A stretch of 64,000 nucleotides of DNA from Streptomyces sioyaensis (GTDB lineage Bacteria; Actinomycetota; Actinomycetes; Streptomycetales; Streptomycetaceae). The translations under genes and the position numbers were made by a program. The notes under the pieces were generated by a model. That model was not told where the DNA came from. It saw only the letters and a program-made list of their open reading frames with translations, and searched no databases. This document shows, piece after piece, positions 46,276 to 54,791 of this stretch. Where the stretch lies: contig NZ_SDIF01000014.1 of assembly GCF_004122735.1 (NCBI RefSeq), forward strand, positions 45,666 to 109,665, given 5' to 3'. The first letter of the stretch is position 1; the number at the start of each line of letters is the position of its first letter.

Positions 46276-47427
46276 TCAGTCGCTCAGCTCGTCGAAGCGG
46301 CGGACGAGCGCGGCGCGGCCGGTTTCGGTGAGCGCTCCGTGGAGCCGCAGCCGGGCGAGACCGCCGTCGGGGAAGACATCCAGCCGGACGTGGGTGGCGG
46401 CGTAGGCCCTCGGCAGCCGGAAGCGGTGCGGGGTGTCGGGCTGCAGCGCGGTGCGCGGCAGGATCTCGTACCAGGCCGACGGGTCCGCCGGGTCGGCCGC
46501 CTCGGCGTCGCAGCCGTACAGCGCCGCCCAGCCCGCGGAGTTGCCCTTGAGGTACGCGGTGTCGATCTCGACGGCGCGGATCTCGCCCCGGGCGGCGAGC
46601 CGGAAGCGCACCCAGTCGTTCGTGCCCTTGACCCGGCGGCGGCGGTTCTCCCAGCCGTCGTCCATCTTGCGGGACAGATCGGGCCGGATGAGCTGGGTGG
46701 GCGAGGAGTAGAAGCGGTCGGAGGCGTCCTCGACGGTGCCGCCGTGCAGCACGGAGGCCAGGTCGAGGGTGCCGAGCACGTCGAGCCACTCCGGGTCCGG
46801 TACGACCTCGCCGTGCACCCGCAGGCGGGCGATGCCGCCGTCGGGGTGCTGCTTGAGGCGGAGGTGGGTGAAGCGGCGCTCGGCGTCGACCGCGAAGCCG
46901 TTGGCGGCGTGGCCGCGGACCGGCGTGCGCGGGACCAGCTCGTGCCAGGTCACGTCGTCGGCGAGCAGTTCGTCGGGGCCGGGGCTGCCGGGCAGCGCGG
47001 TGGCCTCGACGGATATCTGCTGCGGGTAGTTGCCGCGGAAGTGGGCGGTGTCGACGACGATGCCGCGGATCACGCCGGGGGCGGCGAGCCGGATCAGCGC
47101 CCAGTCGTGCTCGTGGTCGGCCGGAAAGGGGTGCTCGGCGTCGGCGCCGCGGCGGCGCCGGGTCTCCCAGCCGTCCATGATCTTGCCCTTGTGGCCGAAG
47201 CGCTCGGGGTCGAAGACCGCCTGGCTCGGCGTCAGCAGATTCTCCCGCTCGGCGAAGAACTCGTCGTTCGCGGCGATCACCCCGGCGCCGAGCCGGCGGT
47301 CGGCGAGATCCACGAGCGAGGTGAAGGGGAAGTCCCCGCCGCGGTAGTCGGCGTAGGGATCGCCGCCGCCGTACGGGGCGGCGTCGTTGGCGTGCGGGTC
47401 GTGGCTGTCGGCGGGGAGGCTGGTCAT
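46276..47427 (-). CDS. alc: Allantoicase
   Basis: A 383-residue enzyme that hydrolyses allantoate to ureidoglycolate and urea in purine catabolism. It contains the two tandem allantoicase beta domains: FPFTSLVDLADRRLGAGVI and KIMDGWETRRRRG in the first, and RKMDDGWENRRRRVKGTNDWV in the second. Start MTSLPADS with GAAAGG five bases upstream. Allantoinase, usually adjacent in Streptomyces, is not seen here. A LysR regulator gene lies directly upstream on the same strand, 92 bases away. Confidence 0.95.
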   Translation of the reverse strand: MTSLPADSHDPHANDAAPYGGGDPYADYRGGDFPFTSLVDLADRRLGAGVIAANDEFFAERENLLTPSQAVFDPERFGHKGKIMDGWETRRRRGADAEHPFPADHEHDWALIRLAAPGVIRGIVVDTAHFRGNYPQQISVEATALPGSPGPDELLADDVTWHELVPRTPVRGHAANGFAVDAERRFTHLRLKQHPDGGIARLRVHGEVVPDPEWLDVLGTLDLASVLHGGTVEDASDRFYSSPTQLIRPDLSRKMDDGWENRRRRVKGTNDWVRFRLAARGEIRAVEIDTAYLKGNSAGWAALYGCDAEAADPADPSAWYEILPRTALQPDTPHRFRLPRAYAATHVRLDVFPDGGLARLRLHGALTETGRAALVRRFDELSD

Positions 47428-47517
47428 CGTGGCCTTTCGACGTGGCCGAAGGGAGCGGACCACGCCACGGTCGCAGCGCGTCACCCCTCAGGTCCATCGA
47501 AAGTTTTTGAGCAATAT

Positions 47518-47534
47518 GTTCAGCTGGACTGAAC
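47518..47534. promoter_or_regulatory. LysR-type box upstream of alc
   Basis: GTTCAG, five bases (CTGGA), CTGAAC is a perfect 6-bp dyad that contains a T-N11-A core. It overlaps the last codons of the lysR gene and lies 91 bases before the alc start. The regulator could bind here to control alc. Confidence 0.4.
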
Positions 47535-48509
47535 GGTCGGGTCCTCCGGCGCCTGGGCGGCGGCCGCCTGCCGCAGCGCCGCCAGCACCCGGGCGAGCCC
47601 CGGCGCCCCTTCCGCACCGCGCCGGACGGCGGCGATCACATGCCGGCGCGGCCGGTCGGCGCGCAGGACCCGCAGCGCCACTCCCCCGGCGGCGGCCTCC
47701 CCCCGTGCGCGGCTCTCTCCCGCGCGGCCCTCCCCCGCGCCGCCGACGCCGCCCGCCATCGCCATCCGGGGCACCAGCGCGACCCCCATCCCGGCCGCGA
47801 CCATCGCCCAGATCGCGCTCCAGTCGGCAGCGGCGTGCGCCTGCTCGGGCACGAAGCCGGCGCTCTCGCAGACGGTGGTGGTGATCTGCGACCAGGGGCC
47901 GCTGCTGCCGAAGATCCAGGGCTCGTCCGCCAGATCGGCCAGCCGCAGCTCGGGCGCGGCCGCCAGCCGGTGGCCGGCCGGCAGCGCCACGTCCAGCGGG
48001 TCGGCCAGCAGCTCGACCCGGCTGAACCGGGGGTCGCGCGGCGTGGGGGCGTGCGCCGCCAGGGACAGCGCCAGATCGACACTGCCGTGTGCCAGCAGCT
48101 CGTACGCGGCCTCCGCCTCGGCCTCCCGTACGGCGACCGACAGCCCCGGGTGGCTGCGGCGCAGCTCCTGGACGGCGGGCACCACCAGCGCGGGGATGGC
48201 GGTGGCGAACGCCCCGACCCGCACCTGGCCCGCCTCGCCCCGGAGATGGCCGAGCAGCTCCGCGTCCGCGCGCTCCAGCTCGGCGAAGACCGCCTCGGCG
48301 TGCCGCAGCACCAGCTGTGCGGCGTCGGTCAGCCGGACCCGCCGGCCGTGGGCCTCCAGCAGCGTCACCCCGAGCGTCCGGGCCAGCCCGGTCAGCTGCT
48401 GGGAGACCGCCGAGGGCGTCATGTGCAGCGCCTCGGCGGTCGCGGTGACCGTGCCCCGCTCCTGGAGGGTGCGCAGGATGTGCAGCTTCTTGAGGTCCCA
48501 GTCGGCCAT
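47520..48509 (-). CDS. LysR-family transcriptional regulator
   Basis: A 329-residue regulator. The N-terminal winged helix reads KLHILRTLQERGTVTATAEALHMTPSAVSQQLTGLARTLGV (about residues 8-48 in two parts) and is followed by the linker helix and a LysR substrate domain. An Ala/Gly/Arg-rich insertion near residue 250 (GGVGGAGEGRAGESRARGE) is unusual. It precedes alc on the same strand and may regulate it; the effector is unknown. ATG start; no strong ribosome site. Confidence 0.92.
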   Translation of the reverse strand: MADWDLKKLHILRTLQERGTVTATAEALHMTPSAVSQQLTGLARTLGVTLLEAHGRRVRLTDAAQLVLRHAEAVFAELERADAELLGHLRGEAGQVRVGAFATAIPALVVPAVQELRRSHPGLSVAVREAEAEAAYELLAHGSVDLALSLAAHAPTPRDPRFSRVELLADPLDVALPAGHRLAAAPELRLADLADEPWIFGSSGPWSQITTTVCESAGFVPEQAHAAADWSAIWAMVAAGMGVALVPRMAMAGGVGGAGEGRAGESRARGEAAAGGVALRVLRADRPRRHVIAAVRRGAEGAPGLARVLAALRQAAAAQAPEDPTVQSS

Positions 48510-48554
48510 GCGGGCAGCGTACGCATCCGCCGGCGCGGTCAGCGGGTACCGCGG

Positions 48555-48594
48555 GGCCGCGGCGGGGGCGGCGGGGTCGGCCCCCGCCGCGGCC
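48555..48594 (-). terminator. Terminator of the desaturase gene
   Basis: A 15-bp perfect stem (48555-48569 with 48580-48594) and a 10-base loop begin 8 bases past the desaturase stop. Confidence 0.75.
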
Positions 48595-48601
48595 GGCCGG
48601 T

Positions 48602-49582
48602 TCAGCCGCGCTTGGCCTGGCGGCGGGCGAGGATGGCCGCCTGTCGCTCGTCGAACTTCCGCGCCTGGCTGTCCAGGCCGTCCATGAACAGCCCCAGCTC
48701 CTCCTGCGCCGCGAGCCCGGCCGGGCCCAGGCCGCCGATCTCCAGCACCTTCAGATAGCGCAGCACCGGCTGCAGCACATCGTCGTGGTGGATGCGCAGG
48801 TTGTAGATGCCGCCGATGGCCATCCGGGCCGCCGACCGCTCGAAGCCGGGCATTCCGTGGCCGGGCATCCGGAAGCCGGTGACGACATCGCGCACCGCGC
48901 ACATGGTCTGGTCGGGCGCCAGCTCGAAGGCCGCGCCCAGGAGGTTGCGGTAGAAGACCATGTGGAGGTTCTCGTCGGTGGCGATCCGGGCCAGCATCCG
49001 GTCGCAGACCGGGTCGCCGGAGTGGTGGCCGGTGTTGCGGTGCGAGATCCGGGTGGCCAGCTCCTGGAAGGCGACGTACGCCACCGAGTGCAGCATGCTG
49101 TGCGAGTTGTCCGACTCGAAGCCCTCCGACATGTGCGCCATGCGGAACCGCTCCAGCTCGTCCGGGTCGACGGCCCGGCTGGTGAGCAGGTAGTCCCGCA
49201 TCACGATGCCGTGCCGGCCCTCCTCGGCGGTCCAGCGGTGCACCCAGGTACCCCAGGCGCCGTCCCGGCCGAAGAGGGTGGCGATCTCGTGGTGGTAGCT
49301 GGGGAGGTTGTCCTCGGTGAGGAGGTTGACCACGAGCGCGATCCGGCCGATGTCGCTGACCTTGGACTGCTCGGGGGCCCACGGCTCACCGTCGTCCAGG
49401 ACGCCGGCGAAGTTCCGCCCGTCGCTCCACGGCACGTACTCGTGCGGCATCCAGTCCTTGGCGATCTTCAGATGCCGGTTGAGTTCCTTTTCGACGACCT
49501 CTTCGAGTGCGTAGAGCAGTTGCGCGTCGCTCCATGCGGTCTGGCCGCGCTCTCCGTTATGGCGGGCGGGGGCGATGGTCAC
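48602..49582 (-). CDS. Acyl-ACP desaturase (soluble diiron type)
   Basis: A 326-residue soluble desaturase that introduces a double bond in acyl-ACP. Diiron ligands are in EEVVEKELNRH, TAEEGRHGIVMRDYL and ATDENLHMVFYRN, the two EExxH/DExxH motifs of the DesA family. No membrane helices. GTG start with AGGAG upstream. Electron donor genes are not adjacent. The promoter region carries three tandem CCTACG/CGTAGG dyads immediately upstream, so the gene is probably under a dimeric repressor. A terminator follows the stop codon. Confidence 0.94.
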   Translation of the reverse strand: MTIAPARHNGERGQTAWSDAQLLYALEEVVEKELNRHLKIAKDWMPHEYVPWSDGRNFAGVLDDGEPWAPEQSKVSDIGRIALVVNLLTEDNLPSYHHEIATLFGRDGAWGTWVHRWTAEEGRHGIVMRDYLLTSRAVDPDELERFRMAHMSEGFESDNSHSMLHSVAYVAFQELATRISHRNTGHHSGDPVCDRMLARIATDENLHMVFYRNLLGAAFELAPDQTMCAVRDVVTGFRMPGHGMPGFERSAARMAIGGIYNLRIHHDDVLQPVLRYLKVLEIGGLGPAGLAAQEELGLFMDGLDSQARKFDERQAAILARRQAKRG

Positions 49583-49605
49583 GGGGGAACTCCTGGGGGA
49601 CGACG

Positions 49606-49658
49606 ACCTACGGGGCCGTAGGTTTGACCTACGGCTGCGTAGGTTACGTCATCGTAGG
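49606..49658 (-). promoter_or_regulatory. Tandem operator palindromes upstream of the desaturase gene
   Basis: Two perfect 18-bp palindromes of the form ACCTACG-N4-CGTAGGT lie at 49606-49623 and 49627-49644, exactly 21 bp apart. A third, imperfect copy (GTTACG-TCAT-CGTAGG, 49643-49658) follows. The first lies 23 bases before the start codon. The spacing of two helical turns and the symmetry suit a TetR-type repressor binding in tandem. Confidence 0.8.
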
Positions 49659-49760
49659 TTAGGGCCGGTTAAACACTGCGCCCCCGCAAATCAGGCGAAA
49701 ATTGCGCGATAGCCGCCTCGCAACCCCTTTTTCACCTGCGCAAATATCCGGGTACGACAA

Positions 49761-49796
49761 AGGGCGCCCCGCGGTCTTGTGACCGTTGGGCGCCCT
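49761..49796 (-). terminator. Terminator of the small membrane protein gene
   Basis: A 9-bp outer stem (AGGGCGCCC at 49761-49769 with 49788-49796) and a 5-bp inner stem lie 26 bases after the stop at 49823, ahead of the desaturase promoter. Confidence 0.75.
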
Positions 49797-49822
49797 GGGA
49801 GGCGTCGCTGTCTAGCCCGGCG

Positions 49823-50071
49823 TCAGCTCTTGGACTTGGCCTGCTTGCGGGGCCGGTCGCCCGCCATGACCAGTCCGGCGATGATCAGGAAGAGCACGAT
49901 GGGTGCAGCGACATAGAGGCCGAGCGTCTGGATCACACTCAGGCCCGGACCCGGGTCGTCACCGTCGTCGCGGGTGAGCGCAAACGCGGGGGACGACATC
50001 AGCAGCATCAGCGCGGTGCCGGCGGTGATGGTTCCGGCGCGCAGGACATTCTTATTGACCTTGTTGCTCAC
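49823..50071 (-). CDS. Small secreted/membrane protein (82 residues)
   Basis: An 82-residue protein. After a basic N-terminus (SNKVNKNVLR) comes a hydrophobic signal segment (TITAGTALMLLMSSPAFA, with an AFA cleavage-like site). An acidic stretch (DDGDDPGPG) follows, then a membrane helix (about residues 48-68, VIQTLGLYVAAPIVLFLIIA) and a basic tail. Probably a small exported membrane protein; function unknown. The GTG at 50071 is chosen by similarity in layout. It follows the fucosidase gene on the same strand. Confidence 0.75.
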   Translation of the reverse strand: MSNKVNKNVLRAGTITAGTALMLLMSSPAFALTRDDGDDPGPGLSVIQTLGLYVAAPIVLFLIIAGLVMAGDRPRKQAKSKS

Positions 50072-50151
50072 GAAGTCAACGTATCGGACGCCCTGCTGCC
50101 CCGCGCGCCCGGGGTGGCGCAACCGGCCGCCCGGGCCGGGCCCGCGGGCGC

Positions 50152-51825
50152 TCACCCTCCCGCGGCCCGGCTCCGGTGCAGCGTCACCGGCGCGAGCCGG
50201 ACCGGGCCGCGGGATTCCCGGACGGTGACCCGCACGGCATCGGCGGTCACCGGTCGCGGCAGCGCGAGGATCCTGCGGTGCCCGATGGTGGTGCCGCCGG
50301 TGACGGCCGTCCAGGTCCCGCCGGTCCGCGCCTCGACGGTGAACCGCTCGACCCGCTGCCCGTACCGGATGTCCTCGGCGAGCCCGATCCGGTCGAAGGT
50401 CCAGGGCCCGGGCCCGGACGCCCGCAGATCCGTGCCGTAGGTCGCGCGGACGGCGGTCCCGAAGGCGGTGAGCGCGGCGACGTCCTCGCCGGCGATCCGG
50501 CCGTCCCTGGCGGGCGGGACGTTCAGCAGCAGCGAGGCATTGCGTCCCACGCTCTGTTCGTAGCGGTCCATCAGCTGCGCCGGCGACTTGGGGCGCTCGC
50601 CGGGGTGGTGGAACCAGCCGGGGCGCAGCGAGACATCCGCCTCGGCCGGGTACCACTGGAGGAATCGGGTGGTGGGTGCGAGGAGTTTCGCGCGGGAGCC
50701 GATGTCGGCGTCGGTGGAGTCGTTCGGCAGTCCGCCGGCCATGACGGTCCACGGATCCTCGGCGGACGGGGTCACGCTCCACTCCGTCTCGCGTGCGGTG
50801 CCGTTCTCGTTGCCGACCCAGCGGGCGCCCTGGGGTCCGGCGAAGACGACGGTGTCCGGGGAGAGCCGGTGGATCATCCGGAACCACTCGGCGACGCCGT
50901 ACCTCTGCGTGATGCCGGAGTCCGCCCAGGGGTTGGCGCCGTCCAGCCACAGCTCGTCGAGCGGGCCGTACCGGGTGAACAGCTCGTAGACCTGGTTGAG
51001 GTAGTAGGCGTCGTAGTCGTCCGCCCGGACGTGGAAGGTGGGCAGCCGGCCGCCGCGGACCGCGGCGGCGCGGTCGTCGCCGGGGACCAGGGTGGCGATG
51101 GTGCGCTCGGTGACCTTGCTGCCGTTGCCGAAGCGGCCCAGGCCGCGGGGCGCCCGGTCCCCGTCCTCCAGGGCGACCCGCTCGGGCAGGCTGAGCGGGT
51201 AGCCCTCCTGCTGCTTCCTGCGGATCTTCTCGACCCACTGCGCGTGCCAGGCGTGCGGGAGTTCGGCGCCGTCGGAGGGCGAGAGGTAGATCCCGACCTT
51301 CAGCCCGGCCCGCCGGGCGGCCCGGACGTACGCGCCGACGACATCGGGGCGGCCGGGGCTCGCCGCGACGGAGTGCGGGGTGTAGCGGCTCGGGTAGAGC
51401 ACGAACCCGTCGTGGTGCTTGGCGGTGAGCATCACCTGCTCGGCGCCGGCCGCCTTGTAGGCGCGCATCCACTGGTCGACGTCCATGCGGGACGGCGCGA
51501 ACCACTTCTCGTCCTCGGTGCCGGATCCCCATTCCCGGTTGGTGAAGGTGTTCATGCCGAAGTGCGTGAAGGCGGTCACCTCCCGCTGCTGCCAGGCGAG
51601 TTGCCCCGGGGTCGGGACGACACGGGCGGCCTTCTCGATGATCCGGGCGGGGGTGTCGCAGGGCTCGACGGCCATCTGGGAGGCGGGGTGCACGGGCCGG
51701 TCGCAGGGGCCGGCGGCGGAGGCGGCCGACGACGGCCGGGCCAGGGAGCTCTGAACGGGGGCGAGCGCGGCGGCCGCGGTGAGCGCGAGCACGCACAGCG
51801 TCCGCCGGGTGCGGCACAGGGCCAT
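50152..51825 (-). CDS. Secreted alpha-L-fucosidase (GH29)
   Basis: A 557-residue secreted glycoside hydrolase. A signal peptide (CRTRRTLCVLALTAAAALAPVQ) precedes the GH29 barrel. TAFTHFGMNTFTNREWG, LTAKHHDGFVLYPS and DELWLDGANPW match the family, the last with the nucleophile aspartate. The general acid is not obvious. The C-terminal ~100 residues form a beta domain (FTVEARTGGTWTAV). GGGGGAGGGA ribosome site. It would release L-fucose from glycans outside the cell; no fucose catabolic genes are in view. Confidence 0.92.
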   Translation of the reverse strand: MALCRTRRTLCVLALTAAAALAPVQSSLARPSSAASAAGPCDRPVHPASQMAVEPCDTPARIIEKAARVVPTPGQLAWQQREVTAFTHFGMNTFTNREWGSGTEDEKWFAPSRMDVDQWMRAYKAAGAEQVMLTAKHHDGFVLYPSRYTPHSVAASPGRPDVVGAYVRAARRAGLKVGIYLSPSDGAELPHAWHAQWVEKIRRKQQEGYPLSLPERVALEDGDRAPRGLGRFGNGSKVTERTIATLVPGDDRAAAVRGGRLPTFHVRADDYDAYYLNQVYELFTRYGPLDELWLDGANPWADSGITQRYGVAEWFRMIHRLSPDTVVFAGPQGARWVGNENGTARETEWSVTPSAEDPWTVMAGGLPNDSTDADIGSRAKLLAPTTRFLQWYPAEADVSLRPGWFHHPGERPKSPAQLMDRYEQSVGRNASLLLNVPPARDGRIAGEDVAALTAFGTAVRATYGTDLRASGPGPWTFDRIGLAEDIRYGQRVERFTVEARTGGTWTAVTGGTTIGHRRILALPRPVTADAVRVTVRESRGPVRLAPVTLHRSRAAGG

Positions 51826-51909
51826 GGTTCCCTCCCCCTCACCGACCACGCAGGGAAGAATGGTCGGATGTCTGGACGGTGTCCACGGCATGGTGCCGGA
51901 CGGGCTGAC

Positions 51910-54105
51910 CTACCGGAAGGGCGCGTGCGGCGGAAGCGGTCGCGGGGCGTCCTGAAACCGTCCGTCCGACAACTCCCGCATCAGCGCGTGGAGTCGGGGC
52001 GAGGCGGCCAGCTCCTCCAGGGTGTGCGGGCGCCCGTCGGGACCCGCGATCGGTACGCGCCAGTTCGGGTATTCCTCCCATGTCCCGGGCACGTTCTGCG
52101 GACGGCGGTCCCCCACCGCGTCGGGCAGCCAGACGCCGATCATCCGCGCCGGGGTGCGCAGCAGAAAGCGGTGGACGGCCCGGACCACCGCCTCCTCGTT
52201 GCCCGCCCCCTCCGGCAGCAGCCCGCGCCGGGCCAACTCCCGCAGCCACTCGGCGAGTTCGTACCGGGCGCGGGCGCGCTCCCGCTCCGGCGGCCCGGCG
52301 AGCAGCCCGAGCCGTTCGCGCAGCGCGACGTCCTCACCGGTCAAACGGGCCGCGGTGGGCGGCAGATCGTGCGTGGTGACGGTGGCGAGACAGTCTCCGC
52401 GCCACTCGTCGGGCGCCAGGATGCGGGCGGTGGCGGCGGATTCCGGCGCCTCGGCCGCGCCGGGCCCGTCCGCCGACTCCGCCCGCGGCGCCCCGTCCGC
52501 CTCTCTCCGGTCGCCCTCTCCGCAGCCCCTGTAGTCCCGCTCGAACCACAGCACGGAGGTGCCCAGGACGCCCCGTTCGGCGAGCGCATCGCGGGCGCCC
52601 GGCTCGACGGTGCCCAGGTCCTCACCGATCACCGCGGCGCCCGCGCGGTGCGCCTCCAGCGCCAGCACCGACAGCATCGCCTCGCTGTCGTAGCGGACGT
52701 AGGCGCCCTCCGTCGGCGGCCGGCCCTCCGGGATCCACCACAGCCGGAACAGCCCCATCACATGGTCGATCCGCAGCGCACCGGCGTGCCGCAGCAGCTG
52801 GCGCACCAGCTCGCGATAGGGGGCGTAGCCCGCGGCCGCCAGGGCGTCCGGGCGCCAGGGCGGCAGCCCCCAGTCCTGGCCACGGGCGTTGAAGACGTCC
52901 GGCGGCGCCCCGATGGACATCCCGGCGGCGAAGGCGTCCTGCTGGACCCAGGTGTCGGCGCCGGACGGATGGACACCGACGGCGAGGTCGTGCACCAGCC
53001 CGATGCCCATCCCGGCCTCCCGTGCGGCCCGCTGCGCACCGGCCAGCTGCTGATCGGTGAACCAGGCGAGCCGGCAGTGGAAGTCGATCCGGTCGAGCAG
53101 CTGCGGCCGCAGCCGGGCGACCTCCGCGGCCCGCGGCTCCCGCAGCCCGGCGGGCCAGCCGCGCCAGTCCGGGCCGTGCCGCTCGGCGATCGCGCACCAG
53201 GTGGCGTAGTCCTCCAGGGCTTGGCCCTGCTCGGCGAGGAAGTCGCAGTACTCGGCCCGCCGGCCCGGGCCGAGCGGGACCCGCCACAGCAGCTCCAGGG
53301 CCTCGCGCTTGAGCGCCCAGACCGCGTCCCGGTCGATCAGCGCGCCCCCTTCGAGCACCCCCGCCCGCAGCGCGGCCGCCCGCGCGGCCAGCGCGTCGGC
53401 CCGTAAGCGCGCGGCGCCGGTGAGGTGGGCGTACTCCGGGATGTGCGCGATCCGCAGATGGACCGGGTCGGGGAAGCGGCGCGAGGAGGGCCGGTAGGGG
53501 GACGGGTCGGTGGGCGGGCCGGGGACGGCCGCGTGCAGCGGGTTGAGCTGGACGAAGCCGGTACCCAGGGCACGCCCGGACCAGGCGGCGAGGTCGGCGA
53601 GGTCCCCGAGGTCGCCCATGCCCCAGGACTGCTGGGACAGCAGGGAGTAGAGCTGCACCAGGAAGCCGTGGCTGCGGCGGGGTGGTGCGGGCACCCGGTC
53701 GGGCGCGACGATCAGCGGGACGCGGGCGGTCCGGCCGTCCGGGCTGTGCGCATGCAGCACATGGATGCCCAGGGGCAGCCGGGCGAGGGCCGCGGGATCG
53801 GGCGCCCCCAGCTCCTGCGCGGCGCCGTCCTCGGTCTCCACCCCGAGGACGCTGCCTTCGGGGAGACCCGTGAGGTCGGGCGGCCGGGCCGGCCGGGCGA
53901 CGACGGTGCGCGGCAGCAGGGCCGCACCCGTGGCGTCCGCGCGGGCGGCCAGGGCGGTACGGACGGCGTGCGGAGTCGAGGCGTCGACTCCCAGTGCGGC
54001 GAGCACGGCGACGACGGTGTCGTCGGCGATCTGGACGCTTCTGCCCGGTGCGGGTTCGTACGACGTGGCGATGCCGTGCAGCCGGGCGAGCCGCGCGCGG
54101 CCCAT
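51910..54105 (-). CDS. malQ: 4-alpha-glucanotransferase (amylomaltase)
   Basis: A 731-residue GH77 enzyme that transfers maltosyl and longer glucan chains, in maltose/glycogen metabolism. GMGDLGDLADLAAW, NPLHAAVPGPP, DHVMGLFRLWWIPEG (nucleophile aspartate region), EDLGTVEPGARDAL and THDLPPTAARLTG are GH77 signatures. The ~130-residue N-terminal extension is typical of actinobacterial MalQ. The ATG lies six bases after the stop of the small repeat peptide gene, so both are probably translated from one mRNA. Confidence 0.96.
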   Translation of the reverse strand: MGRARLARLHGIATSYEPAPGRSVQIADDTVVAVLAALGVDASTPHAVRTALAARADATGAALLPRTVVARPARPPDLTGLPEGSVLGVETEDGAAQELGAPDPAALARLPLGIHVLHAHSPDGRTARVPLIVAPDRVPAPPRRSHGFLVQLYSLLSQQSWGMGDLGDLADLAAWSGRALGTGFVQLNPLHAAVPGPPTDPSPYRPSSRRFPDPVHLRIAHIPEYAHLTGAARLRADALAARAAALRAGVLEGGALIDRDAVWALKREALELLWRVPLGPGRRAEYCDFLAEQGQALEDYATWCAIAERHGPDWRGWPAGLREPRAAEVARLRPQLLDRIDFHCRLAWFTDQQLAGAQRAAREAGMGIGLVHDLAVGVHPSGADTWVQQDAFAAGMSIGAPPDVFNARGQDWGLPPWRPDALAAAGYAPYRELVRQLLRHAGALRIDHVMGLFRLWWIPEGRPPTEGAYVRYDSEAMLSVLALEAHRAGAAVIGEDLGTVEPGARDALAERGVLGTSVLWFERDYRGCGEGDRREADGAPRAESADGPGAAEAPESAATARILAPDEWRGDCLATVTTHDLPPTAARLTGEDVALRERLGLLAGPPERERARARYELAEWLRELARRGLLPEGAGNEEAVVRAVHRFLLRTPARMIGVWLPDAVGDRRPQNVPGTWEEYPNWRVPIAGPDGRPHTLEELAASPRLHALMRELSDGRFQDAPRPLPPHAPFR

Positions 54106-54111
54106 GGGTCC

Positions 54112-54381
54112 TCAGACCTCCATGGACTCCGTGCCCATACCGGCGGCCGTCGGCTCACTGGTCAGGGGCAGCTCGGCGGCGATCGGAACCTCGCTGGTCA
54201 GGGGCGCGGCGTCGGCGAGCGGGGGCTCGCTGGTCAGGGGCGGCTCGACGAAGCTGAAGGAGCCGGAGCCGTCCAGCCCGGAATCGGGGTCGGACACCCC
54301 GTCGTACATGTCGGACTCCATCGCCGCACCTCCCGGTTTCGAGGACAGAGCGTCGAGGAGCAGTTGAGCGGATGCGGCCAC
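54112..54381 (-). CDS. Small peptide with three 12-residue repeats upstream of malQ
   Basis: An 89-residue acidic protein of unknown family. It ends in three tandem 12-residue units, PLTSEPPLADAA, PLTSEVPIAAEL and PLTSEPTAAGMG, with no cysteine. Two in-frame starts each have an excellent ribosome site: GTG 54381 (GGAGG, spacing 6) and ATG 54321 (GGGAGGTG, spacing 5), giving 89 or 69 residues. The DNA repeats have an exact 36-bp period. It is coupled to malQ. The layout, leader followed by repeated core, resembles modified peptide precursors, but no modification enzyme is adjacent. Confidence 0.65.
   Translation of the reverse strand: MAASAQLLLDALSSKPGGAAMESDMYDGVSDPDSGLDGSGSFSFVEPPLTSEPPLADAAPLTSEVPIAAELPLTSEPTAAGMGTESMEV
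54154..54241. repeat. Three 36-bp-period repeats within the small peptide gene
   Basis: The 16-base core CTCGCTGGTCAGGGGC occurs at 54190-54205 and 54226-54241 and, with one change, at 54154-54169: an exact 36-bp period. Each copy encodes PLTSE on the minus strand. Confidence 0.85.
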
Positions 54382-54791
54382 TGAGGGCCTCCCGTTCATC
54401 GGTAGTGGGACACGTGGGCCCTACCCACTGGGCACGATCGCAGACGCATCTGCTCACGAAACGTGACCCACGTCATATTATGCCTCACGCAGGCGATTTC
54501 ACTGTGGGGAACACCGGGGGACGCAGAGAACGCGGAGGAAGCGGGCACCGCACCGGAAGTTCTGCGGACCGGCGGACCCCGGCACGGGCCCCCGCACGAC
54601 CGCCCGCCGCACGGCCGAATACCGCCCGTGCCCGGCCCTCCGGCACCCCGCCATGGCCCGGTTGACACCCTCACCGCCACAATGGTGGGCTCACCGCCGA
54701 GGGACTGCCCGACGAGGCGCCGGCGGGGGAACAACGGGGAACGGGGCGCCGGCGGCAGGCCGGTACATGAGGGACGGGACGAGGAGCAGCC
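54382..54791. other. Divergent intergenic region between the small peptide and GH84 genes
   Basis: No gene is seen. A local AT-rich spot at 54474-54482 offers CATAAT on the minus strand, about 95 bases before the peptide start, and an adjacent dyad TGAC-CCAC-GTCA (54464-54475) overlaps the likely transcription start. AGTGGG/CCCACT arms near 54403-54429 could form a leader hairpin. All are weak. Confidence 0.35.

Noticed and set aside
50072..51817. Continuation of the small 82-residue protein frame through the fucosidase gene
   Set aside because: The upstream part is an out-of-frame shadow of the GH29 enzyme; only the last 82 codons resemble a real protein.
54112..54381. Repeat peptide as a class III lanthipeptide precursor
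   Set aside because: It has no cysteine for thioether rings, and no LanKC-type or ATP-grasp enzyme is in the window.
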